A stretch of 12,345 bases of DNA, from contig JBDTNL010000092.1 in assembly GCA_039933785.1 (NCBI GenBank), forward strand, positions 1-12,345, given 5' to 3'. The translations under genes were made by a program, and so were the position numbers. This stretch comes from JBDTNL01 sp039933785. GTDB lineage: Bacteria; Acidobacteriota; Thermoanaerobaculia; Multivoradales; JAGPDF01. Below, piece after piece: positions 1-9,125 of the stretch (positions are counted from its first letter, which is position 1; each line of letters begins with the position of its first letter). The notes below the pieces were generated by a model. The model worked only from the letters and a program-made list of their open reading frames with translations. It searched no databases and had not been told where the DNA came from.

Positions 1-21
1 CCCGAGGTGTGGTAAACACGA

Positions 22-60
22 ATCTCCAAGCCGCGGCGCGCCGCGGCATTTCCGGGAGAT
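22..60 (+). promoter_or_regulatory. Nested leader hairpin overlapping the RBS of the first gene
   Basis: Bases 30-47 form a perfect 18-base palindrome around CCGCGGCGCGCCGCGG, able to fold as a 7-bp stem with a CGCG loop. It is enclosed by ATCTCC (22-27) and GGAGAT (55-60), which are complementary. The outer stem would bury the GGGAG Shine-Dalgarno sequence (54-58). GGAGATCTCC (55-64) is also self-complementary and could compete. The pairing is seen directly; a regulatory role is inferred. Confidence 0.35.
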
Positions 61-67
61 CTCCGTT

Positions 68-3000
68 ATGTCGCGAGCCCTGATTCGTGTGTCGACCGCC
101 TGCTTGCTCTCGTTCTGCCTGACCCATGCCGCGGCATTTGGCGAACGAGCCAGCGAGAAGGCGCCTGCAGCCAAACCGGGCTTCGACGATGCACTCTTCA
201 AGGCGTTGAAATGGCGTGAGGTCGGCCCCTTCCGCGGTGGCCGCTCGGCGGCGGTCGAGGGGCTCGCCAGCCAGCCGCTGACGTACTACTTCGGCTCGAC
301 GGGCGGCGGCGTGTGGAAGACCACCGACGGCGGTGAGAGCTGGAAGAACATGAGCGATGGCACCTTCGGCGGCTCGATCGGCGCCGTCGCGGTGGCGCCG
401 TCGGATCCCAATGTGGTGTACGTCGGCGGCGGCGAGATCACGGTGCGCGGCAACGTCTCGCACGGCGACGGCATGTGGAAGTCGACCGATGGCGGCGTCA
501 CCTGGAAGAGGATCGGTCTCGAGGATTCACGCCAGATCGGCCGTATCCGTGTGCACCCGCAGGATCCGAATCTGGTCTACGTGGCGGTGCTCGGGCACGC
601 CTTCGGGCCGAGCGATCAGCGCGGCGTGTATCGCTCCAAGGACGGCGGCACCACCTGGCAGCGCGTGCTGTTCGCCAATCGCGACGCCGGCGCGATCGAT
701 CTCGTCATGGATCCGTCGAATCCGCGCATCCTCTATGCCTCGACCTGGCGCTTCCGCCGCATGCCGTGGGGCTTCGAGAGCGGCGGCGAAGGCTCGGCGC
801 TCTGGAAGTCGACCGACGGCGGCGACACCTGGAAGAACCTGACCCAGAACGCGACCAAGAAGTCGGGCTTGCCGAAAGCGCCGCTCGGGATCATCGGCGT
901 CTCGATCTCGGCCGCCAACTCGCAGAACCTGTACGCCATCATCGAAGCGGAAGAAGGTGGCCTGTTCCGCTCGAAGGACGGCGGCGAGACCTGGACCAAG
1001 ACCAGCGAGAGCCGCGACCTTCGCCAACGCGCCTGGTACTACTCGCGCGTCTACGCCGATCCCAAGGACGAGGACACCGTCTACGTCGTCAACGTGCAGT
1101 TCCACAAGAGCAAGGACGGCGGCAAGAGCTTCTCGACCATCCGCGTGCCGCACGGCGACAACCACGACTTGTGGATCGCGCCCAACGACTCGCTGCGCAT
1201 GATCGAGGCCAACGACGGCGGCGCGAATGTCACTTTCGACGGCGGCCGCACCTGGACCACCGAGGACAACCAGCCGACGGCGCAGTTTTACCGGGTCTCG
1301 ACCGACAACGATTTTCCGTACCACATCCTCGGCGCGCAGCAGGACAACTCGGCGGTGCGCATCCGCTCGCGTTCGGGCAACGGCGGCATCGGCGAGGGCG
1401 ACTGGGAGGTCACCGCGGGCGGCGAGAGCGGCTACATCCTGGCCGACCCGCGCGATCCCGACATCGTGTTCGGCGGCTCGTACGGCGGTCTGCTCACGGT
1501 GGTCAATCACCGCACCGAGGAAGTGCGCGACGTGAACCCGTGGCCGGATAACCCGATGGGCTGGGGCGCGGCGGAGCTCAAGTACCGTTTCCAGTGGAAC
1601 TTCCCGATGCAGTTCTCGCCCAACGATCCGAGCGTGCTCTACGCCGGCGCCAACGTGGTCTTTCGCTCGAAGGACCGCGGCGCGAGCTGGGAAGTCATTT
1701 CGCCCGACCTCACCCGCGACGACAAGACCAAGGAGGTCCCCGCCGGCGGCCCGATCACTAAGGACAACACCAGTGTGGAGTACTACGCCACCGTTTTCGC
1801 GATCGCCGAATCCCCGGTCGAGCCCGGCGTGATTTGGGCAGGGTCCGACGACGGCCTCGTGCACGTGACGCGCGACAACGGCAAGACGTGGGCGAAGGTG
1901 ACCCCGACCGGCGTGCCCGAGTGGGCGCAGATCAACGCCATCGACGCGAGCCCGCTGGAGAAAGGCGTCGCGTATGTCGCGGCGACGCGCTACAAGCTCG
2001 ACGACCTGCGGCCGTACCTCTTCCGCACCCGCGACTACGGCGCCACCTGGACCGAGATCGATCGCGGCATCCCCGCCGATCAATTCACCCGCGTCGTGCG
2101 CGCCGACACCAAGCGCCAGGGCTTGCTCTTCGCAGGTACCGAGCGCGGCGTCTGGATGTCCTTCGATGACGGCGCCCACTGGCAGTCGCTCCAGCTCAAG
2201 CTGCCGGTCGTCCCGATCGCCGATCTCACGATCAAGAATGACGACCTGATCGCCGCCACCCACGGCCGCGCCTTCTGGGTGCTCGACGACATCGGTGTGC
2301 TCCGCGAGCTCGACAAGAGCGTCGCTGCCGAGCCGGTGCACGTGTATGCGCCCGCCGCCAGCTACCGCTTGCAGGGCGGAGGTGGTGGGCACGCACCGCG
2401 CAACCAAGGCACCAACCCGGCGACCGGAGTCGTGCTCGCGTACTCGCTCATCGGTCAGAAGGACGCCACACCTCTCAAGCTCGAGTTTCTCGACAGCGCC
2501 GGCAAGGTCCTCCGCACGTTCAAGGGCGAGACCGCCAAGGAAGACCCCACGCTCGAAGCTAAACCCGCTGGTGAACCGCCGCCGCAAGTCGCTCCCATCG
2601 AGGGTGCGGGCCCGGCCAAGGTTGCGGCCAACGACAAGACGATGGAGCAGGACAAGAAGGACAAAGACGAGAAGGCCAAGAAGGCCAAGAACAAGCCCAA
2701 GGAAGGCGAGCCCACGGTCGACGGGCTGCCGGGCCTCAACCGTTTCGTCTGGGATCTCGAAGTCGACAAAGCCAAGGACTTCTCCGGCATGATCCTCTGG
2801 GCCGGCGGCGAAGGCGAGCTCGACGGCCCGCGCGTCGTTCCCGGTAAATACAAGGCTCGCCTCACGGTCGGCGAGGGCGATAGCGCCGTGGTCAAGACCG
2901 TGCCCTTCGAAATCAAGGCCGACCCGCGCTCCAAGGTCTCGCCGGCTGACCTCCAAGCGCAATACGATTTCCTACTCGATGTCCGCGACAAGCTTTCCGA

Positions 3001-3493
3001 GGTCAACACCGAGATCCGCCGCATCCGCCAAGTCCGCACCGAGATTGGCGCGGTTAAGACCAAGCTCGGCGACGACGAGAAAGGCAGGCCCATCGTCGAA
3101 GCCGCCGACGCCCTCGACAAGAAGATGACCGCCGTCGAAGAGGCCCTCTACCAGACCAAGAACAAGGCTCGGCAGGATCCGCTCAACTACCCGGTCCGCC
3201 TCAACGACAAGCTTGCCCTCGTCGGCAGCTCCGCTGGCACCGGCGACTATCCGCCGACCGCCCAGGCTCTCCTCGTCAAGAAGCAGCTCGAGGCGCAGAT
3301 TGACGAGCAGCTCGCCAAGCTGAAGGAAGTCTGGGACAAGGACCTGCCGGCGCTGAACGCGCTGGTAAACGCGGGCGAGGTGCCGGCGATCAGCGGGGAG
3401 TTGAAGGATGAGGAGAGCGCCGCGCCGGCGCATCGCAGGCGGGGTGGCGAGAGTGATCGAGGCGAGGAGGATGGGGACGAGGGCACACCGTAG
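68..3493 (+). CDS. Exported sortilin/BNR-type beta-propeller protein (VPS10-like, Asp-box repeats)
   Basis: Predicted 1141-residue exported protein. Residues 1-24 look like a Sec signal peptide (basic start, hydrophobic core, AAAFG end). Residues about 45-780 carry at least eleven Asp-box motifs of the form S/T-x-D-x-G-x-x-W/F, for example near residues 85, 139, 191, 248, 303, 349, 389, 534, 601, 655 and 698. This is the signature of BNR/sortilin-N beta-propellers, and the spread suggests two propellers. A Lys/Asp/Glu-rich linker (about 858-882) leads to a FlgD-like beta-sandwich (about 889-970, NRFVWDL and VPGKYKARLT), then a helical region (about 960-1110) and a charged tail. Start: ATG at 68 has GGGAG 9 bases upstream. 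Annotations often call this family glycosyl hydrolase, but I see no sialidase active-site residues. A periplasmic or surface binding role is more likely. Family confidence is high; function is unknown. Confidence 0.92.
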   Translation: MSRALIRVSTACLLSFCLTHAAAFGERASEKAPAAKPGFDDALFKALKWREVGPFRGGRSAAVEGLASQPLTYYFGSTGGGVWKTTDGGESWKNMSDGTFGGSIGAVAVAPSDPNVVYVGGGEITVRGNVSHGDGMWKSTDGGVTWKRIGLEDSRQIGRIRVHPQDPNLVYVAVLGHAFGPSDQRGVYRSKDGGTTWQRVLFANRDAGAIDLVMDPSNPRILYASTWRFRRMPWGFESGGEGSALWKSTDGGDTWKNLTQNATKKSGLPKAPLGIIGVSISAANSQNLYAIIEAEEGGLFRSKDGGETWTKTSESRDLRQRAWYYSRVYADPKDEDTVYVVNVQFHKSKDGGKSFSTIRVPHGDNHDLWIAPNDSLRMIEANDGGANVTFDGGRTWTTEDNQPTAQFYRVSTDNDFPYHILGAQQDNSAVRIRSRSGNGGIGEGDWEVTAGGESGYILADPRDPDIVFGGSYGGLLTVVNHRTEEVRDVNPWPDNPMGWGAAELKYRFQWNFPMQFSPNDPSVLYAGANVVFRSKDRGASWEVISPDLTRDDKTKEVPAGGPITKDNTSVEYYATVFAIAESPVEPGVIWAGSDDGLVHVTRDNGKTWAKVTPTGVPEWAQINAIDASPLEKGVAYVAATRYKLDDLRPYLFRTRDYGATWTEIDRGIPADQFTRVVRADTKRQGLLFAGTERGVWMSFDDGAHWQSLQLKLPVVPIADLTIKNDDLIAATHGRAFWVLDDIGVLRELDKSVAAEPVHVYAPAASYRLQGGGGGHAPRNQGTNPATGVVLAYSLIGQKDATPLKLEFLDSAGKVLRTFKGETAKEDPTLEAKPAGEPPPQVAPIEGAGPAKVAANDKTMEQDKKDKDEKAKKAKNKPKEGEPTVDGLPGLNRFVWDLEVDKAKDFSGMILWAGGEGELDGPRVVPGKYKARLTVGEGDSAVVKTVPFEIKADPRSKVSPADLQAQYDFLLDVRDKLSEVNTEIRRIRQVRTEIGAVKTKLGDDEKGRPIVEAADALDKKMTAVEEALYQTKNKARQDPLNYPVRLNDKLALVGSSAGTGDYPPTAQALLVKKQLEAQIDEQLAKLKEVWDKDLPALNALVNAGEVPAISGELKDEESAAPAHRRRGGESDRGEEDGDEGTP

Positions 3494-3851
3494 GCGCCTT
3501 CGGTGAAATCACGGCGACCAATGGCCACAAGGACAGCATGCCCGTAGCGTGCGCGTCGTGGCTTCGAGAGGTCTCCGGGTTCGAAATAGCGTAGAGCACG
3601 CGATCACTAGACCTATGACGCCGTAGCTCGGCACGATCTGACGGCGGGGGACGCGATTCAGCGCGCTGCGGACTCCCGTCGCCCGCTCGGACACAGACAG
3701 CTCGTCCGCCTGATTCCATTCCGGCGTTCCCCTGTGCGCCATAAAAACAGCCTGTTTTGGCGGACTGTCAAGAGAGTCGAAAACGGAGTGGCCCCTCCGG
3801 GCTCGGTCCTGCGTTCTCTCATCAATACCAACCTGACCCAAGGGAGGCACT
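3494..3851. other. Intergenic region with no supported gene
   Basis: These 358 bases separate two plus-strand genes. Reading frames here on either strand have no RBS, family motif or sensible protein composition. No GC hairpin with a T-run follows the upstream stop codon. The region is less GC-rich to the eye than its flanks. Its one clear structure is the AT-rich palindrome at 3744-3758. I could not identify a convincing -35/-10 pair, although a promoter for the downstream gene presumably lies here. Confidence 0.5.
3744..3758. promoter_or_regulatory. AT-rich 15-base palindrome upstream of the secreted-protein gene
   Basis: AAAACAG-C-CTGTTTT is a perfect inverted repeat with 7-base arms and a single central base. 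CGCC on the left (3737-3740) and GGCG on the right (3757-3762 region) extend it imperfectly. It ends 93 bases before the next start codon. The AT-rich symmetric form in a GC-rich genome would suit a dimeric repressor operator; a small transcription terminator is the alternative. Function is inferred from symmetry and position only. Confidence 0.3.
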
Positions 3852-5066
3852 ATGAGAGGAATGAAACTCCGCCCCGCCGTTGCGCTCGTCCTGAGTTTGC
3901 TCGTCTGCACCGCCGCTTTCGCCGGGCCGACCGGCAACGGCTCCTGCATGCTCGGTGCATTCCCCGGTGCGACCCTGTTGTACCCCTATTTCGAGGCCGA
4001 CCTCAACGACCCTGGACACACCATGCTGTTCTCGGTCAGCAATCTCGGGGGTACGAGCCACATCGTCCGGGTCGTGCTGTGGACGGACTACGGAGTCCCG
4101 ACCATGGCCTTCGACCTCTACCTGAAGGCCTTCGACATCCAGACGATGAACCTCCAGGACATCCTCAACGGGAGTCTGCCGCAGACCGGCCAGGGACAGA
4201 GCTTGGGCAGCTTTCCCCACTGCGCCGGCACGACGGTTCTACCCGGCGGCGGCATTCTCGCCGCCTCCGTCGCTCGACTCAAGGCACGGCACACCGGCAA
4301 GCCGGATCCAGGGACGACCGTCTGTGCCGGCTTCAACCACGGCGACAGCATCGCGCGCGGCTACCTCACGATCGACGTCACGGACCAGTGCCAGCCGTTG
4401 AGCCCGAGCCTCGGCGTCGGTACTCCCTCCCTGTACTCGCCCGGGAACTCCGTCTACTACGCATCCGGCGACCCCAATGTCCTTACTGGTGATTTCTTCT
4501 TCGTCAACAACGCGGCCAACCAGGCCGAGGGCAATGAAGCCGTCCACATCGTCTCTGACAGCTCGCGCTTCCAGAACGACGGCACGTTCACCTTCTATGG
4601 CCGCTACTACGTCATCAACGGACAGCAGCAAGGCGCTCGCGACCACCGCACGCCGTTGGCTTCCACATGGTTTTCCCGCTACGTCAACGGCGGCCCGTTT
4701 AACGGCGGCACCAACCTGATCATCTGGCGCGAAGTCCCCAGCACCGGGGTGGCGTCCTGTTCCGGTGCACCCGCGTGGTTTCCGCTCTCGCAAGAGCGGG
4801 TCAACGCCACGGACGAGGCGGGCAACCTCAAGACGATCTTCAGTGGCGGAGGTTTTCCGTTCCCTCTGGCGACACAGAAGGTAGCGGTTTCGCAATTGGG
4901 AGGCGCTCCGCTCCCGGGCAGCTTTGGCGGGCTGCAGCTCTATCTCTCCAAGAGCGAGGCCCACAAGCGGCAGGCCTACGTCCTCCCGGTGCTGAGCGCC
5001 GAGGGACGCTACAGCCTGGGCTACAACGGGACGAGGATCGACGATCTATGCGGTCTGAAGCCCTGA
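3852..5066 (+). CDS. Secreted six-cysteine protein of unknown function
   Basis: Predicted 404-residue exported protein that I cannot assign to a named family. Residues 1-24 form a clear Sec signal peptide, with probable cleavage after AFA. The mature part has no membrane segment. It is rich in Gly, Asn, Tyr and Phe and has six cysteines (32, 124, 158, 180, 303, 400), an even number that fits disulfide bonding outside the cytoplasm. The opening (LLYPYFEADL, then RVVLWTDYGVPT and QTMNLQDILNG) reads like a beta-rich domain, and I have the impression of similar hypothetical proteins in Acidobacteriota. Start: ATG at 3852 follows AAGGGAGG with a 4-base gap; the ATG at 3861 is less well placed. The gene lies upstream of a sigma-kinase pair but is separated from it by a strong hairpin, so co-transcription is uncertain. 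Confidence 0.85.
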   Translation: MRGMKLRPAVALVLSLLVCTAAFAGPTGNGSCMLGAFPGATLLYPYFEADLNDPGHTMLFSVSNLGGTSHIVRVVLWTDYGVPTMAFDLYLKAFDIQTMNLQDILNGSLPQTGQGQSLGSFPHCAGTTVLPGGGILAASVARLKARHTGKPDPGTTVCAGFNHGDSIARGYLTIDVTDQCQPLSPSLGVGTPSLYSPGNSVYYASGDPNVLTGDFFFVNNAANQAEGNEAVHIVSDSSRFQNDGTFTFYGRYYVINGQQQGARDHRTPLASTWFSRYVNGGPFNGGTNLIIWREVPSTGVASCSGAPAWFPLSQERVNATDEAGNLKTIFSGGGFPFPLATQKVAVSQLGGAPLPGSFGGLQLYLSKSEAHKRQAYVLPVLSAEGRYSLGYNGTRIDDLCGLKP

Positions 5067-5085
5067 CGAGACCGGCCGGTCGGCC

Positions 5086-5124
5086 GGCGGCGGTGCGCGG
5101 CGCTGTTTCCGCCGCACCGCCGCC
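5086..5124 (+). terminator. Strong GC hairpin between the secreted-protein gene and the sigma factor gene
   Basis: GGCGGCGGTGCG (5086-5097) is the exact reverse complement of 5113-5124, giving a 12-bp stem with a 15-base loop. It begins 20 bases after the upstream stop codon and ends 29 bases before the sigma factor start. No T-run follows, so it is not a textbook intrinsic terminator. It could act as a 3'-end stabiliser, a Rho-dependent or U-less terminator, or a leader hairpin for the sigma gene. Confidence 0.45.
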
Positions 5125-5153
5125 CCCGTGAGCACTGCTACCATGGCCGCAAC

Positions 5154-5783
5154 TTGGCAGATTTCTTCGAGGTCGGGCGGGGCCCTGACGCGACGGCGAA
5201 CGACAGGCCGGGTAATAGTCCGGATGTCGTCGCCGGCGACGTCACTGGCCTTCTTTTCGCAGCGCGCGGCGGCGATCAAGCGGCGATGGACCAGATATTC
5301 ACTCTGGTCTACCGCGAATTGCGCGTCCTCGCGCATCGCCAGCTTGGCCGCGGGCGCACCAGCGACACGCTGTCGACGACCGCTCTCGTCCACGAGGTTT
5401 ACCTCAAACTTGCCCACAACCGGGGCGTCTCTCCGAACGATCGCGGGCACTTCTTCGCCGTGGCGGCGCGAGCCATGCGGCAGATCGTGGTCGACTACGC
5501 CCGGCGACGCGGCGCCGAGAAACGCGGCGGCGGTGTGCGGCCGGAGATGCTCGACGACGAGCGGGTCGGAATCGCGGCGCAGGTCGAAGAGGTGCTGGCG
5601 GTCGATACCGCACTCACTCGGCTCGAAGCCCTCGACGCGCGGCTCGGCCGCATCGTCGAGCTGCGGTTCTTCGCCGGCCTGTCGGTCGAAGAAACCGCCG
5701 ATGCGCTCTCCACGTCCGAGACCACGGTGAAGCGCGACTGGCGCAAGGCCCGGGCTTTCCTGTCTCGCGAGCTCGGCGGCTAA
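5154..5783 (+). CDS. ECF RNA polymerase sigma factor, kinase-associated type
   Basis: Predicted 209-residue cytoplasmic sigma-70-family factor of the ECF type (Sigma70_ECF, PF07638-like). It would direct RNA polymerase to a dedicated set of promoters. Region 2 spans about residues 28-120 (LVYRELRVLAHRQL, TALVHEVYLKL, FFAVAARAMRQIVVDYARRR). Region 4 spans about 148-205, with RIVELRFFAGLSVEETADAL followed by the DNA-recognition helix TSETTVKRDWRKARAFL. Where ordinary ECFs have an acidic DAED-like patch, this one reads TSDTLSTTALVHE (69-81). The start is uncertain: the frame offers only TTG at 5154 (used here, no clear Shine-Dalgarno) or ATG at 5286, which would cut off the first helix of region 2. 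The kinase gene begins 7 bases after its stop, and no anti-sigma factor gene is adjacent. Confidence 0.93.
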   Translation: MADFFEVGRGPDATANDRPGNSPDVVAGDVTGLLFAARGGDQAAMDQIFTLVYRELRVLAHRQLGRGRTSDTLSTTALVHEVYLKLAHNRGVSPNDRGHFFAVAARAMRQIVVDYARRRGAEKRGGGVRPEMLDDERVGIAAQVEEVLAVDTALTRLEALDARLGRIVELRFFAGLSVEETADALSTSETTVKRDWRKARAFLSRELGG

Positions 5784-5790
5784 GCCTCCC

Positions 5791-8784
<2,994 letters not shown>

Positions 8785-8790
8785 GGGGTG

Positions 8791-8830
8791 CAGCACTGCG
8801 TTTCAAACGCTCGCGGAGTGTTGCTGTCAC
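8791..8830 (+). other. Inverted-repeat cluster after the kinase gene
   Basis: Seven bases after the kinase stop, GCGTTTCAAACGC (8798-8810) is a perfect 13-base palindrome. It lies between CAGCACT (8791-8797) and the imperfect partner AGTGTTGCTG (8817-8826). The whole could fold as one hairpin with an internal bulge. There is no T-run, so the terminator reading is weak; an operator for the small downstream ORF is equally possible. Confidence 0.25.
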
Positions 8831-8854
8831 CCAACCGAGAAACGAGGGACGCAA

Positions 8855-9043
8855 ATGGTCCGATTCAAGTCGACGGTCATACCGGCGGTGGTGTACCTCA
8901 CGCTAGGCGCGGTCATGACTCTGCATGCACAGGAGAGGATGCGGACGTGTACCCTGACTCTAACCACTGTCTGCGGAAGCAGTACCGTCCTCCAAGAGCC
9001 CCAGTTTCATGGCGGGGACGCGACAGCAGCGCATCGCCTATAG
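8855..9043 (+). CDS. Small putative secreted protein (62 residues)
   Basis: Predicted 62-residue protein with no recognised family. The N-terminus has basic residues (R3, K5), a hydrophobic stretch (about 7-22) and LHAQ near residue 26, a credible Sec signal peptide with a possible cleavage site. The mature part would be about 36 residues with two cysteines in CTLTLTTVC (32 and 40), which could form a small disulfide loop. ATG at 8855 follows GAGGGA (8844-8849) with a 5-base gap, supporting real translation. It lies 70 bases after the kinase gene, on the same strand. The hydrophilic end (FHGGDATAAHRL) is not strongly protein-like, and another frame stays open past this stop to about 9083, so a frame-broken remnant cannot be excluded. 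Confidence 0.5.
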   Translation: MVRFKSTVIPAVVYLTLGAVMTLHAQERMRTCTLTLTTVCGSSTVLQEPQFHGGDATAAHRL

Positions 9044-9125
9044 GCGCATCGCGGTCGAAGGCCATGGGGAGCTCGACCTGACGTGACTCTTGCTGCTTTT
9101 TGTTCTATCCCGGCCATTCCATGGA
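9044..9125. other. Convergent intergenic region, weak terminator candidate
   Basis: These 82 bases lie between convergent genes. GGTCGA (9053-9058) pairs with TCGACC (9073-9078) across a 14-base loop, and a run of five T (9097-9101) lies 18 bases further on. The distance between stem and T-run is too great for a standard intrinsic terminator, but transcription from the plus strand probably ends here. No gene is supported. Confidence 0.3.

Noticed and set aside
527..2962. 811-codon open frame on the minus strand opposite the beta-propeller gene
   Set aside because: It is an antisense shadow made by GC-rich codon usage. It is rich in Arg, Val, Ala and Gly with no family motif, while the plus strand has a signal peptide, an RBS and Asp-boxes.
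68..3493. Calling the propeller protein a sialidase or glycosyl hydrolase
   Set aside because: Asp-boxes are structural. I see no sialidase arginine triad or FRIP motif, and the match is to sortilin/VPS10-type propellers.
3570..3650. tRNA-like words (GGGTTCGAAAT and GTAGAGCACGCG) in the intergenic region
   Set aside because: The T-arm-like word precedes the D-arm-like word, its flanks do not pair as a T-stem, and no anticodon or acceptor stem can be built. Probably coincidence.
3390..3949. Minus-strand frames of 109 and 146 codons over the first intergenic region
   Set aside because: No RBS, no recognisable motif, and the composition (Arg, Pro, Ser, Thr) is noise-like. Both overlap real coding ends on the opposite strand.
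8788..9081. 97-codon plus-strand frame overlapping the small secreted ORF
   Set aside because: Its start has no RBS, the translation has no hydrophobic or domain pattern, and the overlapping 62-codon frame has better signals.
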